A stretch of 64,000 bases of DNA from the NCBI GenBank assembly GCA_948473085.1, contig CAOKWH010000004.1, positions 33,191 to 97,190 of the forward strand, read 5' to 3'. Position 1 is the first letter of the stretch, and each line of letters begins with the position of its first letter. The translations under genes were made by a program, and so were the position numbers. This document shows, in pieces, positions 23,139 through 31,374 of the stretch. Origin of the DNA: an uncultured Clostridia bacterium. Lineage in GTDB: Bacteria; Bacillota; Clostridia; Oscillospirales; Ruminococcaceae. The notes under the pieces were generated by a model that saw only the letters and a list, made by a program, of their open reading frames with translations, did not search any database and was not told the DNA's origin.

Positions 23139-23311
23139 GAGAGTGAGCAGCTAAAAATGACACACGAAACGACCACCCGATGCGTTACACTGAATTTGAG
23201 AGGTAAACTACCAGGGGTTTGTATCCCTGGAAAGTGCCTCAGTTGGGTGTAAACCGCATAGTGTGGCAGGTGGGGGCCACGGTTTATTTTGTAATCAAGG
23301 GGGAGACAGCA

Positions 23312-23686
23312 CTGAAATCGAAAACATATGAGGAATTTGTAGAAAAATTCAAACCCAAGAAAACCACAGATGACTGCTACACTCCCCCTGAAATATACGA
23401 GACTATCAAAGGCTGGGTGTGTAGGAAATACGGAGTGAGTGAAGGCGCCATAGTGCGTCCGTTCTGGCCGGGAGCGAATTTTACCGAGTACGAATATCCG
23501 GAAGGCTGCGTGGTGCTGGACAATCCCCCGTTTTCAATTCTGTCGAAGATCTGCGAGTATTTCCTTTGCGTGAGCAGGAGGTCATCCGAATTTTGGATAA
23601 CCATGCCACAAAAAAGACGCAGATATAGTATCCGGCAGTTTCGGCAGCGATCCGGCACCACTGCCGGAGGGTGTTCCCCTATATAA
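23312..23686 (+). pseudogene. Truncated DNA-methylase-like gene
   Basis: Residues LKSKTYEEFVEKFKPKKTTDDCYTPPEIYE... and VVLDNPPFSILSKICEYF match the start of a phage methylase-like family with an NPPF/NPPY motif, whose full members are some 250 residues or more. After CEYF the frame becomes Ser/Arg-rich nonsense and ends at 23686, so about two thirds of the protein is missing. No normal start codon is in place (a CTG at 23312 follows AAGGGGGAG). It looks like a relic at the junction between the early and packaging modules. Confidence 0.6.
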
Positions 23687-23725
23687 GGGGACAAGCCGGA
23701 ACCCGGCACCCTCCACGCGTACGCG
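23666..23725 (+). other. Hairpin and palindrome upstream of terS, candidate packaging site
   Basis: GGAGGGTG (23666-23673) pairs with CACCCTCC (23707-23714), enclosing a CCCCT/AGGGG hairpin. The 10-bp palindrome CGCGTACGCG follows at 23716-23725. The position, immediately before the small terminase gene, is where cos or pac sites usually lie. The link to packaging is inference. Confidence 0.4.
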
Positions 23726-23788
23726 CGCGAGGGCATGGGGGATCAGATAGAGCGGGCAGCAGCGCCGCCCGGACGAAAGGAGGGCAGC

Positions 23789-24379
23789 GTGAGGAAGAAG
23801 AAAACAAAGCCCCGGGCTTCTCCCGGCAAGGCCGCCCGCGGCAAATACGAAACCCATGTACTGCCCCGCTTGGAATTTGTAAAAGCAGCGTGCCGGATGG
23901 GGAACAGTGAGGAGGAGATTGCCCGGCAGCTGGGTGTCAGTTACTCCACCTTCCGGGAGTACAAGAAAAAGCACACAGAGCTGCAGGAGGCTCTGAGCGA
24001 AGGGGCAGAGGACGCCAACGGAGCGGTGGTCAATGCCCTGCACCGGCGGGCGCTGGGGTACACAGTCAAGGTCAGGAAGGCGTTCAAGCTGAAAAAGCCG
24101 GTCATCGAGGACGGGAAGAAAATCGCCGAGGAGGAAGTGCTGGAAACAACGGAGGAGGATGTCCATGTCCCGGCAGATACCAAGGCCGTTATATTCTGGC
24201 TGACCAACCGCATACCAGAACTCTGGAAATCGTCCCCTGATGCGAGACTTGTGGAATCTCTCAGGAAACCGAATCGGGAGCTGCTGGAGGCGATCCAGCA
24301 GAGCGCCCCAAAGCTGTGGGCGGAACTCCCGGAAGGTTGCGAGGCCAAGGATATTCCACAGGACGAGGAGGATCAGTAA
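23789..24379 (+). CDS. terS: P2 terminase small subunit
   Basis: A protein of about 196 residues, GTG start at 23789 after AAAGGAGGG (an ATG at 23735 is also in frame). The N-terminal part is basic (VRKKKTKPRASPGKAARGK) and contains a helix-turn-helix (SEEEIARQLGVSYSTFREYKKKH) for recognition of the packaging site. The C-terminal part with KAVIFWLTNRIPELW is typical of Terminase_2-type subunits that contact TerL. Confidence 0.82.
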   Translation: MRKKKTKPRASPGKAARGKYETHVLPRLEFVKAACRMGNSEEEIARQLGVSYSTFREYKKKHTELQEALSEGAEDANGAVVNALHRRALGYTVKVRKAFKLKKPVIEDGKKIAEEEVLETTEEDVHVPADTKAVIFWLTNRIPELWKSSPDARLVESLRKPNRELLEAIQQSAPKLWAELPEGCEAKDIPQDEEDQ

Positions 24380-24382
24380 ACA

Positions 24383-25618
24383 ATGGAGTTTTCACCGTTT
24401 TCACCCAAGCAGTATATGGCCATGTCCTGGTGGACAGACAAAAGCCCGTACCGGGATTTTGATGCCCTGGTCTGCGATGGCAGCATCCGGGCTGGAAAGT
24501 CTCTGGCGATGGTGATCGGGTTTGTGAGCTGGGCAATGGACCGCTTTGACGGCCAGGCCTTTGCACTGTGTGGCGTCTCCATTGGAGCTCTGCGCCGCAA
24601 TGTGGTCAAGCTGGTGTATGAGGCGCTGGGGGATTTCTTCCTGATCCGGGAAAACAAAAGCGAGAACTTTCTGGAAATACAGGGGGAGAAAAGCACCAAT
24701 CGCTTTTTCCTCTTTGGCGGCAAAGATGAGCGGTCGGCAGCCTTTATCCAGGGCATCACCCTGGCCGGTGTACTGTTTGACGAAGTGGCCCTGATGCCGG
24801 AGAGCTTTGTCAACCAGGCAGTGGGCCGGTGTTCGGTAGCGGGCAGCAAGCAATGGTTTAACTGCAACCCCGAGGGGCCAAACCACTGGTTTCTCAAATC
24901 CTGGATCAAGGAGCCAAAGGGCAGGAAGGTACTGCATCTGCATTTCACAATGGAAGATAACCTCAGCCTGACTGAGGAGATCCGCAGGCGGTATAAAAAC
25001 GGGTTCAGCGGCATCTTCTACCAGCGTTTTATCCTGGGCCTTTGGGTCCTTTCGGATGGCGTGATCTATGACATGGTGACTGATGCCACATGCTACACCG
25101 ATGACCAGCGGCCTGTTGACATGGTATGGAGATCCATGCGTACCATCGCCTGCGATTACGGCACTACGAATCCCTGCGTCTTTTTGGATATATATGACGA
25201 TGGGGACATGATCCGGGTGGATCGGGAGTACCGGTGGGACAGCAAGAAGAAGTCCCGCCAGAAAACCGACCAGGAGTATGCCGATGATCTGCTGGCTTTT
25301 ATGGGAAAAGAACAATGCGCTGTCTTGGTGGACCCTTCAGCGGCGTCTTTTATCGCCGAGCTGAGGAATCGGGGGCTGCTGGTCAAAGCAGCTCAGAATG
25401 ATGTGCTGGACGGGATTCGTAAAACAGCTACGCTTTTCCAGCGCCGTCGGCTGCTTGTCAATCGGGGGTGCGAAGGTCTGCGGGAGGAGCTGGGTAGCTA
25501 CCTGTGGGATGAAAAGGCCAGCATCCGCGGCGAAGAGAAACCTGTCAAGCAGCACGACCACGCCCCGGACGCGCTACGGTACTATGTAAACAGCCTGCCC
25601 TCGTGGCGGTTTGAGTAA
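24383..25618 (+). CDS. terL: P2 terminase large subunit
   Basis: A 411-residue packaging ATPase/nuclease. ATPase motifs: CDGSIRAGKSLAMV (Walker A type) and GVLFDEVALMPESF (Walker B). Nuclease motifs: ACDYGTTNPCVF, VDPSAASFIAEL and DHAPDALRYYV. It belongs to the PBSX-like TerL group and is clearly related to the P1 enzyme. Starts 4 bases after terS. Confidence 0.93.
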   Translation: MEFSPFSPKQYMAMSWWTDKSPYRDFDALVCDGSIRAGKSLAMVIGFVSWAMDRFDGQAFALCGVSIGALRRNVVKLVYEALGDFFLIRENKSENFLEIQGEKSTNRFFLFGGKDERSAAFIQGITLAGVLFDEVALMPESFVNQAVGRCSVAGSKQWFNCNPEGPNHWFLKSWIKEPKGRKVLHLHFTMEDNLSLTEEIRRRYKNGFSGIFYQRFILGLWVLSDGVIYDMVTDATCYTDDQRPVDMVWRSMRTIACDYGTTNPCVFLDIYDDGDMIRVDREYRWDSKKKSRQKTDQEYADDLLAFMGKEQCAVLVDPSAASFIAELRNRGLLVKAAQNDVLDGIRKTATLFQRRRLLVNRGCEGLREELGSYLWDEKASIRGEEKPVKQHDHAPDALRYYVNSLPSWRFE

Positions 25619-25630
25619 GGAGGTGAGAGC

Positions 25631-27403
25631 ATGTCCAGGAGAAACAAACAGAGACGGGCACCGGAGGGAAGCCAGCTTTCCACCCAGAGCCCGGCGGAAA
25701 ATGTACGGGTAACAGACGAGTTTTCCAACCCACTTTTCCGTCTGGGGTTTGGCAGCCAGTCGCCGCTTGAGGCAACTGAGTATCCGCTCACACGCATGAC
25801 CGAAAACTATGCTCTTCTCAACTCGCTCTACCGCACCAACTGGATCGTCCAGAATGTGGTGAGCATTGTGCCGGAGGATATGACACGGGAATGGTTCACC
25901 CTCTCCGGGGCAGATATCTCCCCCGAGATGCAGGCGGACTTTGACCGGGTGCAGCGCACTACACAGCTGAAAGCCAAGGTGACCGACGGCCTTCGCTGGG
26001 GGCGGCTCTATGGCGGCGCCGTAGGGCTGATCCTGATCCGTGGGCAGGAGGGCATCATGGACCAGCCGCTCGATCTGGAGAGCATTCTCCCCGGGAGCTT
26101 TGCCGGTCTGATGATCCTGGACCGGTGGGTCGGGGTCGTGCCGGACAGTGAAACTGTATCGGACATTGGAGATCCGGACTTTGGCCTGCCGGCGTACTAC
26201 CTCATCAATGACCCGGGCACCCACCAGTTCTCCCTGCGGGTTCACCACAGCCGTGTGGTGCGATTCACCGGGCGGGATCTCCCGTATATCGAGCGGGTGG
26301 CCTGCATGTACTGGGGCGAGAGCGAGATCGAGGCGCTCTATGCCGATGTAGTCAAACACGACAATGTCTCGGCCAATATGGCGGCCCTCACATTCCGGGC
26401 CAATGTGGACACAATGGAGATGGAAAACCTTGACCAGATCCTCTCCATCGGGAACGAGCAGGCAAAACGGAGGTTCTGGTCTGTCATGCAGGCGCAGAGC
26501 GTCATGCGTTCCAACTTTGGCATCCAGCTGGTGAACAAGGGTGACCAGATCCAGAACCATCAGTACACCTTCACTGGCCTGCGGGAAGTTTACGAGAGCA
26601 TGTGCCTTAACCTGGCAGGTTCGTCCCGGATTCCGATGACAAAACTGTTCGGACGGTCCGCAAGCGGGCTGAACGCCACAGGAGAGGGCGACCAGCGCAA
26701 CTACAACGACTATCTGGACAGCCAGAGGGAAAACAAGCTGCGCCCGGTGCTGGAACGGCTGCTGCCCGTCATGGCCATGTCTGCCTGGGGTGTGGTGCCG
26801 GAGGGGATCGAAGTGGCCTTCCCGCCGCTGTGGACGCCCACAGCCAAAGAAGTGGCCGAGATCGCTAAGGCCAAGACTGAGGCGATTGTCAGCGCCTATA
26901 CCAACGGCCTGCTCAATGTGGATACCGCCCAGCGGGAACTCAAGAGCATGAGCGATGCGACCGGCCTCTACACCACACTGTCTGATGCAGAGATCGCCGC
27001 AAACGCCGGAAAGACTTACCAGGACGCTACAGCCCTGCGCGACCCGCTGATGGGGCTGGGATATGGTGACGGGGAAACAGTCTCTTTTGAGGGAGCCACA
27101 CAGGATGCGGCAGTTCTGGATTACAACCCAAGCCAGCCAAGAGACAGGAATGGCCGGTGGACGAGCGGAAGCGGTGGTGGTACAATAAAGGGGACAAAGT
27201 ACGCGCCGTCGCCGCAGCGGACAACTGGAGGTATCCGGCTGAGTTCAAGAACCTATGCAAGACTGACAGGTGTGTTGAATACCCGATATCCTGGGCTAAA
27301 AGCCGGGGAAATTAGAACAATCCGAAGCGCAACACGGCAGTATACGGTGGAAGCAGATGGATATGGTGGGTTTAAGGCGTTATGGATCAGCCCAATAAAG
27401 TAA
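25631..27403 (+). CDS. P2 portal (DUF1073 type) with toxin-like C-terminal extension
   Basis: A 590-residue protein. Residues 1 to about 480 resemble the DUF1073 portal family (TEYPLTRMTENYALLNSLYR..., RWGRLYGGAVGLILI, SSRIPMTKLFGRSASGLNATGEGD). Residues about 495-590 form an additional domain introduced by YNPSQPRDRNGRWTSGSGGG, a linker I associate with toxin domains attached to phage head proteins, followed by a basic compact domain (LSSRTYARLTGVLNTRYPGL...). The GC content falls at the end of the gene and in the next gene. I infer a virion-delivered effector, possibly a nuclease; its activity is unproven. Confidence 0.8.
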   Translation: MSRRNKQRRAPEGSQLSTQSPAENVRVTDEFSNPLFRLGFGSQSPLEATEYPLTRMTENYALLNSLYRTNWIVQNVVSIVPEDMTREWFTLSGADISPEMQADFDRVQRTTQLKAKVTDGLRWGRLYGGAVGLILIRGQEGIMDQPLDLESILPGSFAGLMILDRWVGVVPDSETVSDIGDPDFGLPAYYLINDPGTHQFSLRVHHSRVVRFTGRDLPYIERVACMYWGESEIEALYADVVKHDNVSANMAALTFRANVDTMEMENLDQILSIGNEQAKRRFWSVMQAQSVMRSNFGIQLVNKGDQIQNHQYTFTGLREVYESMCLNLAGSSRIPMTKLFGRSASGLNATGEGDQRNYNDYLDSQRENKLRPVLERLLPVMAMSAWGVVPEGIEVAFPPLWTPTAKEVAEIAKAKTEAIVSAYTNGLLNVDTAQRELKSMSDATGLYTTLSDAEIAANAGKTYQDATALRDPLMGLGYGDGETVSFEGATQDAAVLDYNPSQPRDRNGRWTSGSGGGTIKGTKYAPSPQRTTGGIRLSSRTYARLTGVLNTRYPGLKAGEIRTIRSATRQYTVEADGYGGFKALWISPIK

Positions 27404-27418
27404 ATGGAGGCTATCGAA

Positions 27419-27667
27419 ATGGAAGAAAAACTGCGAACTTTTCTTCAATATTATCTTGGCCAAGGAGAGCAAAAAAAGGATGTTGTCCAGGAGGACGATA
27501 TCGAAATGCTTGTATATGGTGCCTGTATTGATGGCTCTGCACAAGACATCATAAACTATGGGACAGAACACCCGGAGGAGTCTTTTTGGGAGTTGCTGAA
27601 GCTGCTCAGGCCTGGGCTTTACGGAATCACTCAGGAAGAGCTTTTGCTTGATGATGAGGAGGACTGA
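27419..27667 (+). CDS. Acidic candidate immunity protein
   Basis: An 82-residue, very acidic helical protein (ATG 27419 after TGGAGG; ATG 27404 is an alternative). It lies directly after the portal gene with the toxin-like tail and shares its lower GC content. Size, acidity and position match immunity proteins of polymorphic toxins. I recognise no named family. Confidence 0.5.
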   Translation: MEEKLRTFLQYYLGQGEQKKDVVQEDDIEMLVYGACIDGSAQDIINYGTEHPEESFWELLKLLRPGLYGITQEELLLDDEED

Positions 27668-27669
27668 GC

Positions 27670-28026
27670 ATGTCGAAAGATGATTACTTTGTTCTGGTCT
27701 ATAAGCTGCTGCGTTACCTGTACCGCTGCCTGAAGGAGGGCACTCCGGCGAGCTGGAGCATCGTTACCCCCAATACCGAGAGCTTCCCGGTATCGCAGCA
27801 GTATTTCGCCTATCTGCTCTCCCATCTGCTGGCCGACGGCTATATCGAGGGGATTGCGGAAATGAAAGCAATTGGCGCTCCGGTGCAGTTCAAGGAGACT
27901 ACAGGGCTTGCCATCACACCCAAGGGGATCGCCTATCCGGAGGAGAATTCCACTATGAAGCGTGTGCAGGAGTTTCTGGGCCCGGCGGGAGAGATTGCCG
28001 GCATGGTGATCTCCCGGTTTGCATGA
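27670..28026 (+). CDS. YjcQ-family phage protein
   Basis: A 118-residue winged-helix-like protein (MSKDDYFVLVYKLLRYLYRCLK...; YFAYLLSHLLADGYIEGI; ITPKGIAYPEEN) that matches the YjcQ pattern known from Firmicutes prophages. Such proteins often lie near head genes; function is not established. Confidence 0.7.
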   Translation: MSKDDYFVLVYKLLRYLYRCLKEGTPASWSIVTPNTESFPVSQQYFAYLLSHLLADGYIEGIAEMKAIGAPVQFKETTGLAITPKGIAYPEENSTMKRVQEFLGPAGEIAGMVISRFA

Positions 28027-28030
28027 TACC

Positions 28031-29194
28031 ATGCCGGAACTGAAAAAAGTCTCCAACACAGAGGAGCTGGAAAAACTCATCGCCCTGTTCCTCAAGGCGG
28101 AGACCGATATTATCAACGAGATCGGCCGTCTGCGGTCGATGGGCAATGTGGACTACCACGCGGTAGCCGCTCTAGAGCGGGTGCAGCGGATCCTGCACGG
28201 CCTTGAAAATGACTGCTGGGACTATGTCCCGAAAATGGTGGAAAAGCAGTTCTATGTGCGTGTGCCGGAGGCCCGGTGCATCGCCGGCGAGACGGCGGAA
28301 AAGCATATAGCGGGCTACAAAAACGCCGCGGTGCTTACATCAGACCAGTATGCAGTGGTGGATAAACTGGTGCAGAACCTGATGGGGGAGATCACAGCTG
28401 CCAATGTCACGGTCATGAGTACCCTGCAAAACGCGCTCATCGGGCGCCCGGAAGCGGATGTATACCGTCAGGCGGGACTGGAAGCAACAGCTTCCATGCA
28501 GGCGGCCGGGAAGGGCGCATACAAGGCGCTGCCGGAGTTCATCAAGGTATTGCGCCGGGAGGGCGTGACCGCCTTTGTGGACAAAGCGGGGCGCAGTTGG
28601 AGCCTGCACACCTACGGGAGCATGGTGCTGCGTACCACCTCCCGGCAGGCAGAGGTGCTGGCGGGGCTGACCGCAGACCCGGAGCAGGATCTGTACCAGA
28701 TCAGCAGCCACGGCAGCACCTGCGCCATCTGCGCTCCGCTGGAGGGGCGGGTCTACTCCCGGAGCGGGAAAGATCCGGACTTTCCGCCGCTGGCCGCTGC
28801 CTTTGGCAAGGTGGATCCAGCCGGGCCGGATGATCTGGCGAACAGCTACCTGAACATTCACCCCAACTGCCTGCATGTGCTCCTGCCCTGGTCGCCGGCA
28901 GGCCGGACGGAAAAGGAGATCGAAAAAGTCAAGCGCTTTTCCTCGTTTCGCACCAATCCGCTCAGCATCGACCCGAGAACCCAAAAGCAGATTGATGCCT
29001 ACCGCAAAAAAGAGGAAGCCCGTGCCAAGTGGCTGCGGGAATACCGGCAGTGGGAGCGCTACCGCATGACGCTGGGCGACAAGGTGCCCAGGACTTTCAC
29101 CACATTCCAGAAGCACAAGCTGGCAAATGATGAGAAATACAAGGCATGGAAAAAACAGTACAGGGAGGCAGGCCGTGAAACCGGAAGTGATTGA
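28031..29194 (+). CDS. Phage minor capsid protein (MuF/minor capsid 2-like)
   Basis: A 387-residue head protein following the portal. The core SHGSTCAICAPLEGRVYS...YLNIHPNCLHVLLPW (residues about 225-300) is the conserved Cys/His centre of phage minor capsid protein 2/MuF-like proteins. These bind the portal inside the head. The C-terminal part is charged and helical. I use ATG 28031; a TTG at 28019 is possible. No ribosome-binding site is visible, so it may depend on coupling to YjcQ. Confidence 0.8.
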   Translation: MPELKKVSNTEELEKLIALFLKAETDIINEIGRLRSMGNVDYHAVAALERVQRILHGLENDCWDYVPKMVEKQFYVRVPEARCIAGETAEKHIAGYKNAAVLTSDQYAVVDKLVQNLMGEITAANVTVMSTLQNALIGRPEADVYRQAGLEATASMQAAGKGAYKALPEFIKVLRREGVTAFVDKAGRSWSLHTYGSMVLRTTSRQAEVLAGLTADPEQDLYQISSHGSTCAICAPLEGRVYSRSGKDPDFPPLAAAFGKVDPAGPDDLANSYLNIHPNCLHVLLPWSPAGRTEKEIEKVKRFSSFRTNPLSIDPRTQKQIDAYRKKEEARAKWLREYRQWERYRMTLGDKVPRTFTTFQKHKLANDEKYKAWKKQYREAGRETGSD

Positions 29195-29303
29195 AGCAAT
29201 TCAAAAAATTCTGTCCAAAGGCGACCGGGTAGAACTGATCCCTGGACCGGATGGGACAGTAAAGGTGATCCACATCAAAAGAAAAACAATCGTAGAAAAG
29301 TAG
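29175..29303 (+). CDS. Small conserved phage protein
   Basis: A 42-residue frame, GTG at 29175 after GGAGG: KPEVIEAIQKILSKGDRVELIPGPDG and a basic end. Short proteins of this type (helix, then VELIP and a strand) are common in Firmicutes phages near head genes. Unknown role. Confidence 0.55.
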   Translation: MKPEVIEAIQKILSKGDRVELIPGPDGTVKVIHIKRKTIVEK

Positions 29304-29385
29304 ATCCCTGCCCTAAGCGTTGGGCGGGAAGGACCAAGCGGGGTTAACTATTCGGATTTTCCGAACAGTTGGCCCTTTTTCTTTT
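29304..29385 (+). other. Structured intergenic segment
   Basis: CCTGCCC pairs with GGGCGGG over a short loop, then AACTATTCGG pairs with CCGAACAGTT (one mismatch) and is followed by GGCCCTTTTT. The second hairpin could terminate transcription; together they may be a small RNA or an mRNA-processing element within the head operon. Confidence 0.4.
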
Positions 29386-29403
29386 GCCCGGAGGTAAAAC
29401 AAA

Positions 29404-29637
29404 ATGGACTACAAGGCAGAGTACATCGAACTGCTCAAAAAAGCGCTGGCGGCAGAGACCGAAACGGTGCGCCTGTATACCGCCATCATGGCGATCGCGC
29501 CGGCATCGCACATGGAGAAGTTTCTGGAGCTGAATGCTGACGAAACCGACCACCAGGCGATCATTGCCGATCTTCTGCTGGAGGCGGTAGCGGGCGAGAG
29601 CGCCGGCCAGGAAGAGCTTGTACCGGGGGTGGAGTAA
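29404..29637 (+). CDS. Small helical, ferritin-like phage protein
   Basis: A 77-residue helical protein (YIELLKKALAAETETVRLYTAIM...; EKFLELNADETDHQAIIADLLL). The spacing of Glu and His residues recalls a ferritin-like two-helix unit. Sits just before the protease/scaffold gene. Function unknown. Confidence 0.5.
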   Translation: MDYKAEYIELLKKALAAETETVRLYTAIMAIAPASHMEKFLELNADETDHQAIIADLLLEAVAGESAGQEELVPGVE

Positions 29638-30837
29638 ATGGCGATTGCTTACTTTGGAAGCCCAATCAGCCCCAATCAGATCGAGACGGCAGAGGGCTAT
29701 CTCATCTGCAAAAATGTCCCCATCGCCCGAACCGGCAGCCAGAACTACCTGGCCCGGGAGATGGGCGTAGCAGATGCCGACCCGGAGGCAGTGATCCCGG
29801 TGATGCGATACCCCGAAGATGTGTTCGCACCGGAGACCATCGCCTCCTTTGAGGGCAAGCCGGTCACCATGACCCACCCGCCGGAGGATGTGACCCCAGA
29901 AAACTGGGCTGCCTATGCCAAGGGGCATGTGCAAAATGTGCACCGGACAGGCGAGCACATCATGGCCGACCTGGTCATCACCGACCCGACGCTTATCGAT
30001 CAGGTGCGCAGCGGGGCAATGCGACAGGTGTCCTGCGGCTATCGCTGCGATTATGCAGCGGACGCCGCTGGAGGATACCGCCAAAAACGGATCCGGGGCA
30101 ACCATGTGGCCGTCGTCCCATTGGGCCGGGCCGGGGCTGCCGTATCAATACAAGACGCCGCCCCAGAGGCGGAGAAAGAGAGGAAGAGTATGAGCAAATT
30201 TTCCCACGCGATCCTGACTGCCTTGGGAGTGGCAGCCCAGGAAGCAAGCCCGGAGGAGCTGAGCACCCTCGTGACTACCGCCCAGACTGCGCTGGACGCC
30301 GACCCCGCCGCACAGGCGCAGGAGGCAGCACCCGCAGCCGATGAGATGATGGTAGAGCTTGCCCCTAAGGGCGACGACCTCGGCAGCAAGCTGGATAAGG
30401 TCATCGCCATGCTGGGCGAGCTGGCAAAAAAGAACGACCGGGAGGAAAAGATGGAGCGCAAGATGTCCGACGAGGGCGACCTGGAGGATCTCATCGAAAA
30501 GCTGACCGGAACGGACGGTGAAGAGGCAGCCACTGTGACCGATACGGCAAAGGTTCCGGTCCCCGAGGCACGGGATGCCGCACTGCAGATCCTCAAAAAT
30601 GTCCGCCCGGCCGTGGCTGCCATCAAGGACACCAAGGAGCGTGCCAGAGTGGTGGATGCCCTGCTCAAGTCGGTGCAGAGCGACACTATGACCGGCGTGC
30701 TGGGCGCAGTCACCAAGACCGCCAAAGCGAAGGCCAATGATGCCGCCACCGCCCAGCAGAAGTATGCCGAGCGCTGCCGTGAGGTAGAGTCGGCCTACGC
30801 CGCCCGCAACCCTCACGCAAAGAAGGAGGAGAAGTAA
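29638..30837 (+). CDS. DUF2213 prohead protease fused to scaffold
   Basis: A 399-residue protein. Residues 1-180 follow the DUF2213 pattern (TAEGYLICKNVPIARTG..., PVTMTHPPEDVTPENW, GHVQNVHR, ADLVITDPTLIDQVRSG...QVSCGYRCDY), a capsid maturation protease. Residues about 185-399 are Ala/Glu/Lys-rich, helical, and probably form the scaffold. An internal ATG at 30190 follows AGAGGAAG and could yield a separate scaffold protein, as in lambda C/Nu3. Confidence 0.82.
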   Translation: MAIAYFGSPISPNQIETAEGYLICKNVPIARTGSQNYLAREMGVADADPEAVIPVMRYPEDVFAPETIASFEGKPVTMTHPPEDVTPENWAAYAKGHVQNVHRTGEHIMADLVITDPTLIDQVRSGAMRQVSCGYRCDYAADAAGGYRQKRIRGNHVAVVPLGRAGAAVSIQDAAPEAEKERKSMSKFSHAILTALGVAAQEASPEELSTLVTTAQTALDADPAAQAQEAAPAADEMMVELAPKGDDLGSKLDKVIAMLGELAKKNDREEKMERKMSDEGDLEDLIEKLTGTDGEEAATVTDTAKVPVPEARDAALQILKNVRPAVAAIKDTKERARVVDALLKSVQSDTMTGVLGAVTKTAKAKANDAATAQQKYAERCREVESAYAARNPHAKKEEK

Positions 30838-31362
30838 ATGGCAGGAATTAGACCCCAGACCATCGGAAAAGAAATGCCCCACGGCTTTGCTGGCTGCTAT
30901 GCCAGACAGCCCGACATGATCGCAAATACCCGCCCCTGCGGCGGCAGTGCGCCGATCCCTTTCGGCGCCCCGCTGATCTATGACAGTGGCGCGCCCGGAG
31001 CCGTTGTGCAGATGGGGGCAGAAGCAACCGCCGCCCAGTTTGTGGGCGTAGCGGGCGCGGAGGTCAAGAGCTCTCTGGCCTATCTGGAGCAGAGCGCCGG
31101 CCAGTATGTCCCCGGCGATCCTGTATCGGTGTTCCAGCGCGGCGCGATCAATGTATATTGCCAGCGCGGAACCCCGGTTCTGGGCGGCAAGGTGTATGTC
31201 CGCATCACGGCGAATCCCAGTTACAGTACCGCCGCAGTGGGAGTCTTTGAGGCAGAGGCGGACAGCGACAACACCGTGGAGCTGATCAACTGCCAATGGG
31301 GCGGCCCCGCAGATGCCAACGGGACCGCGGAGCTGCGGATACTGACCATGCAGAACGCATAA
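30838..31362 (+). CDS. Structural cement/decoration protein
   Basis: A 174-residue beta-rich protein between scaffold and capsid genes (GCYARQPDMIANTRP..., GAPLIYDSGAPG, GQYVPGDPVSVFQRG). In DUF2184-capsid phages this slot holds the cement protein that reinforces the head. Assignment by position and composition. Confidence 0.65.
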   Translation: MAGIRPQTIGKEMPHGFAGCYARQPDMIANTRPCGGSAPIPFGAPLIYDSGAPGAVVQMGAEATAAQFVGVAGAEVKSSLAYLEQSAGQYVPGDPVSVFQRGAINVYCQRGTPVLGGKVYVRITANPSYSTAAVGVFEAEADSDNTVELINCQWGGPADANGTAELRILTMQNA

Positions 31363-31374
31363 GGAGGATATGAT

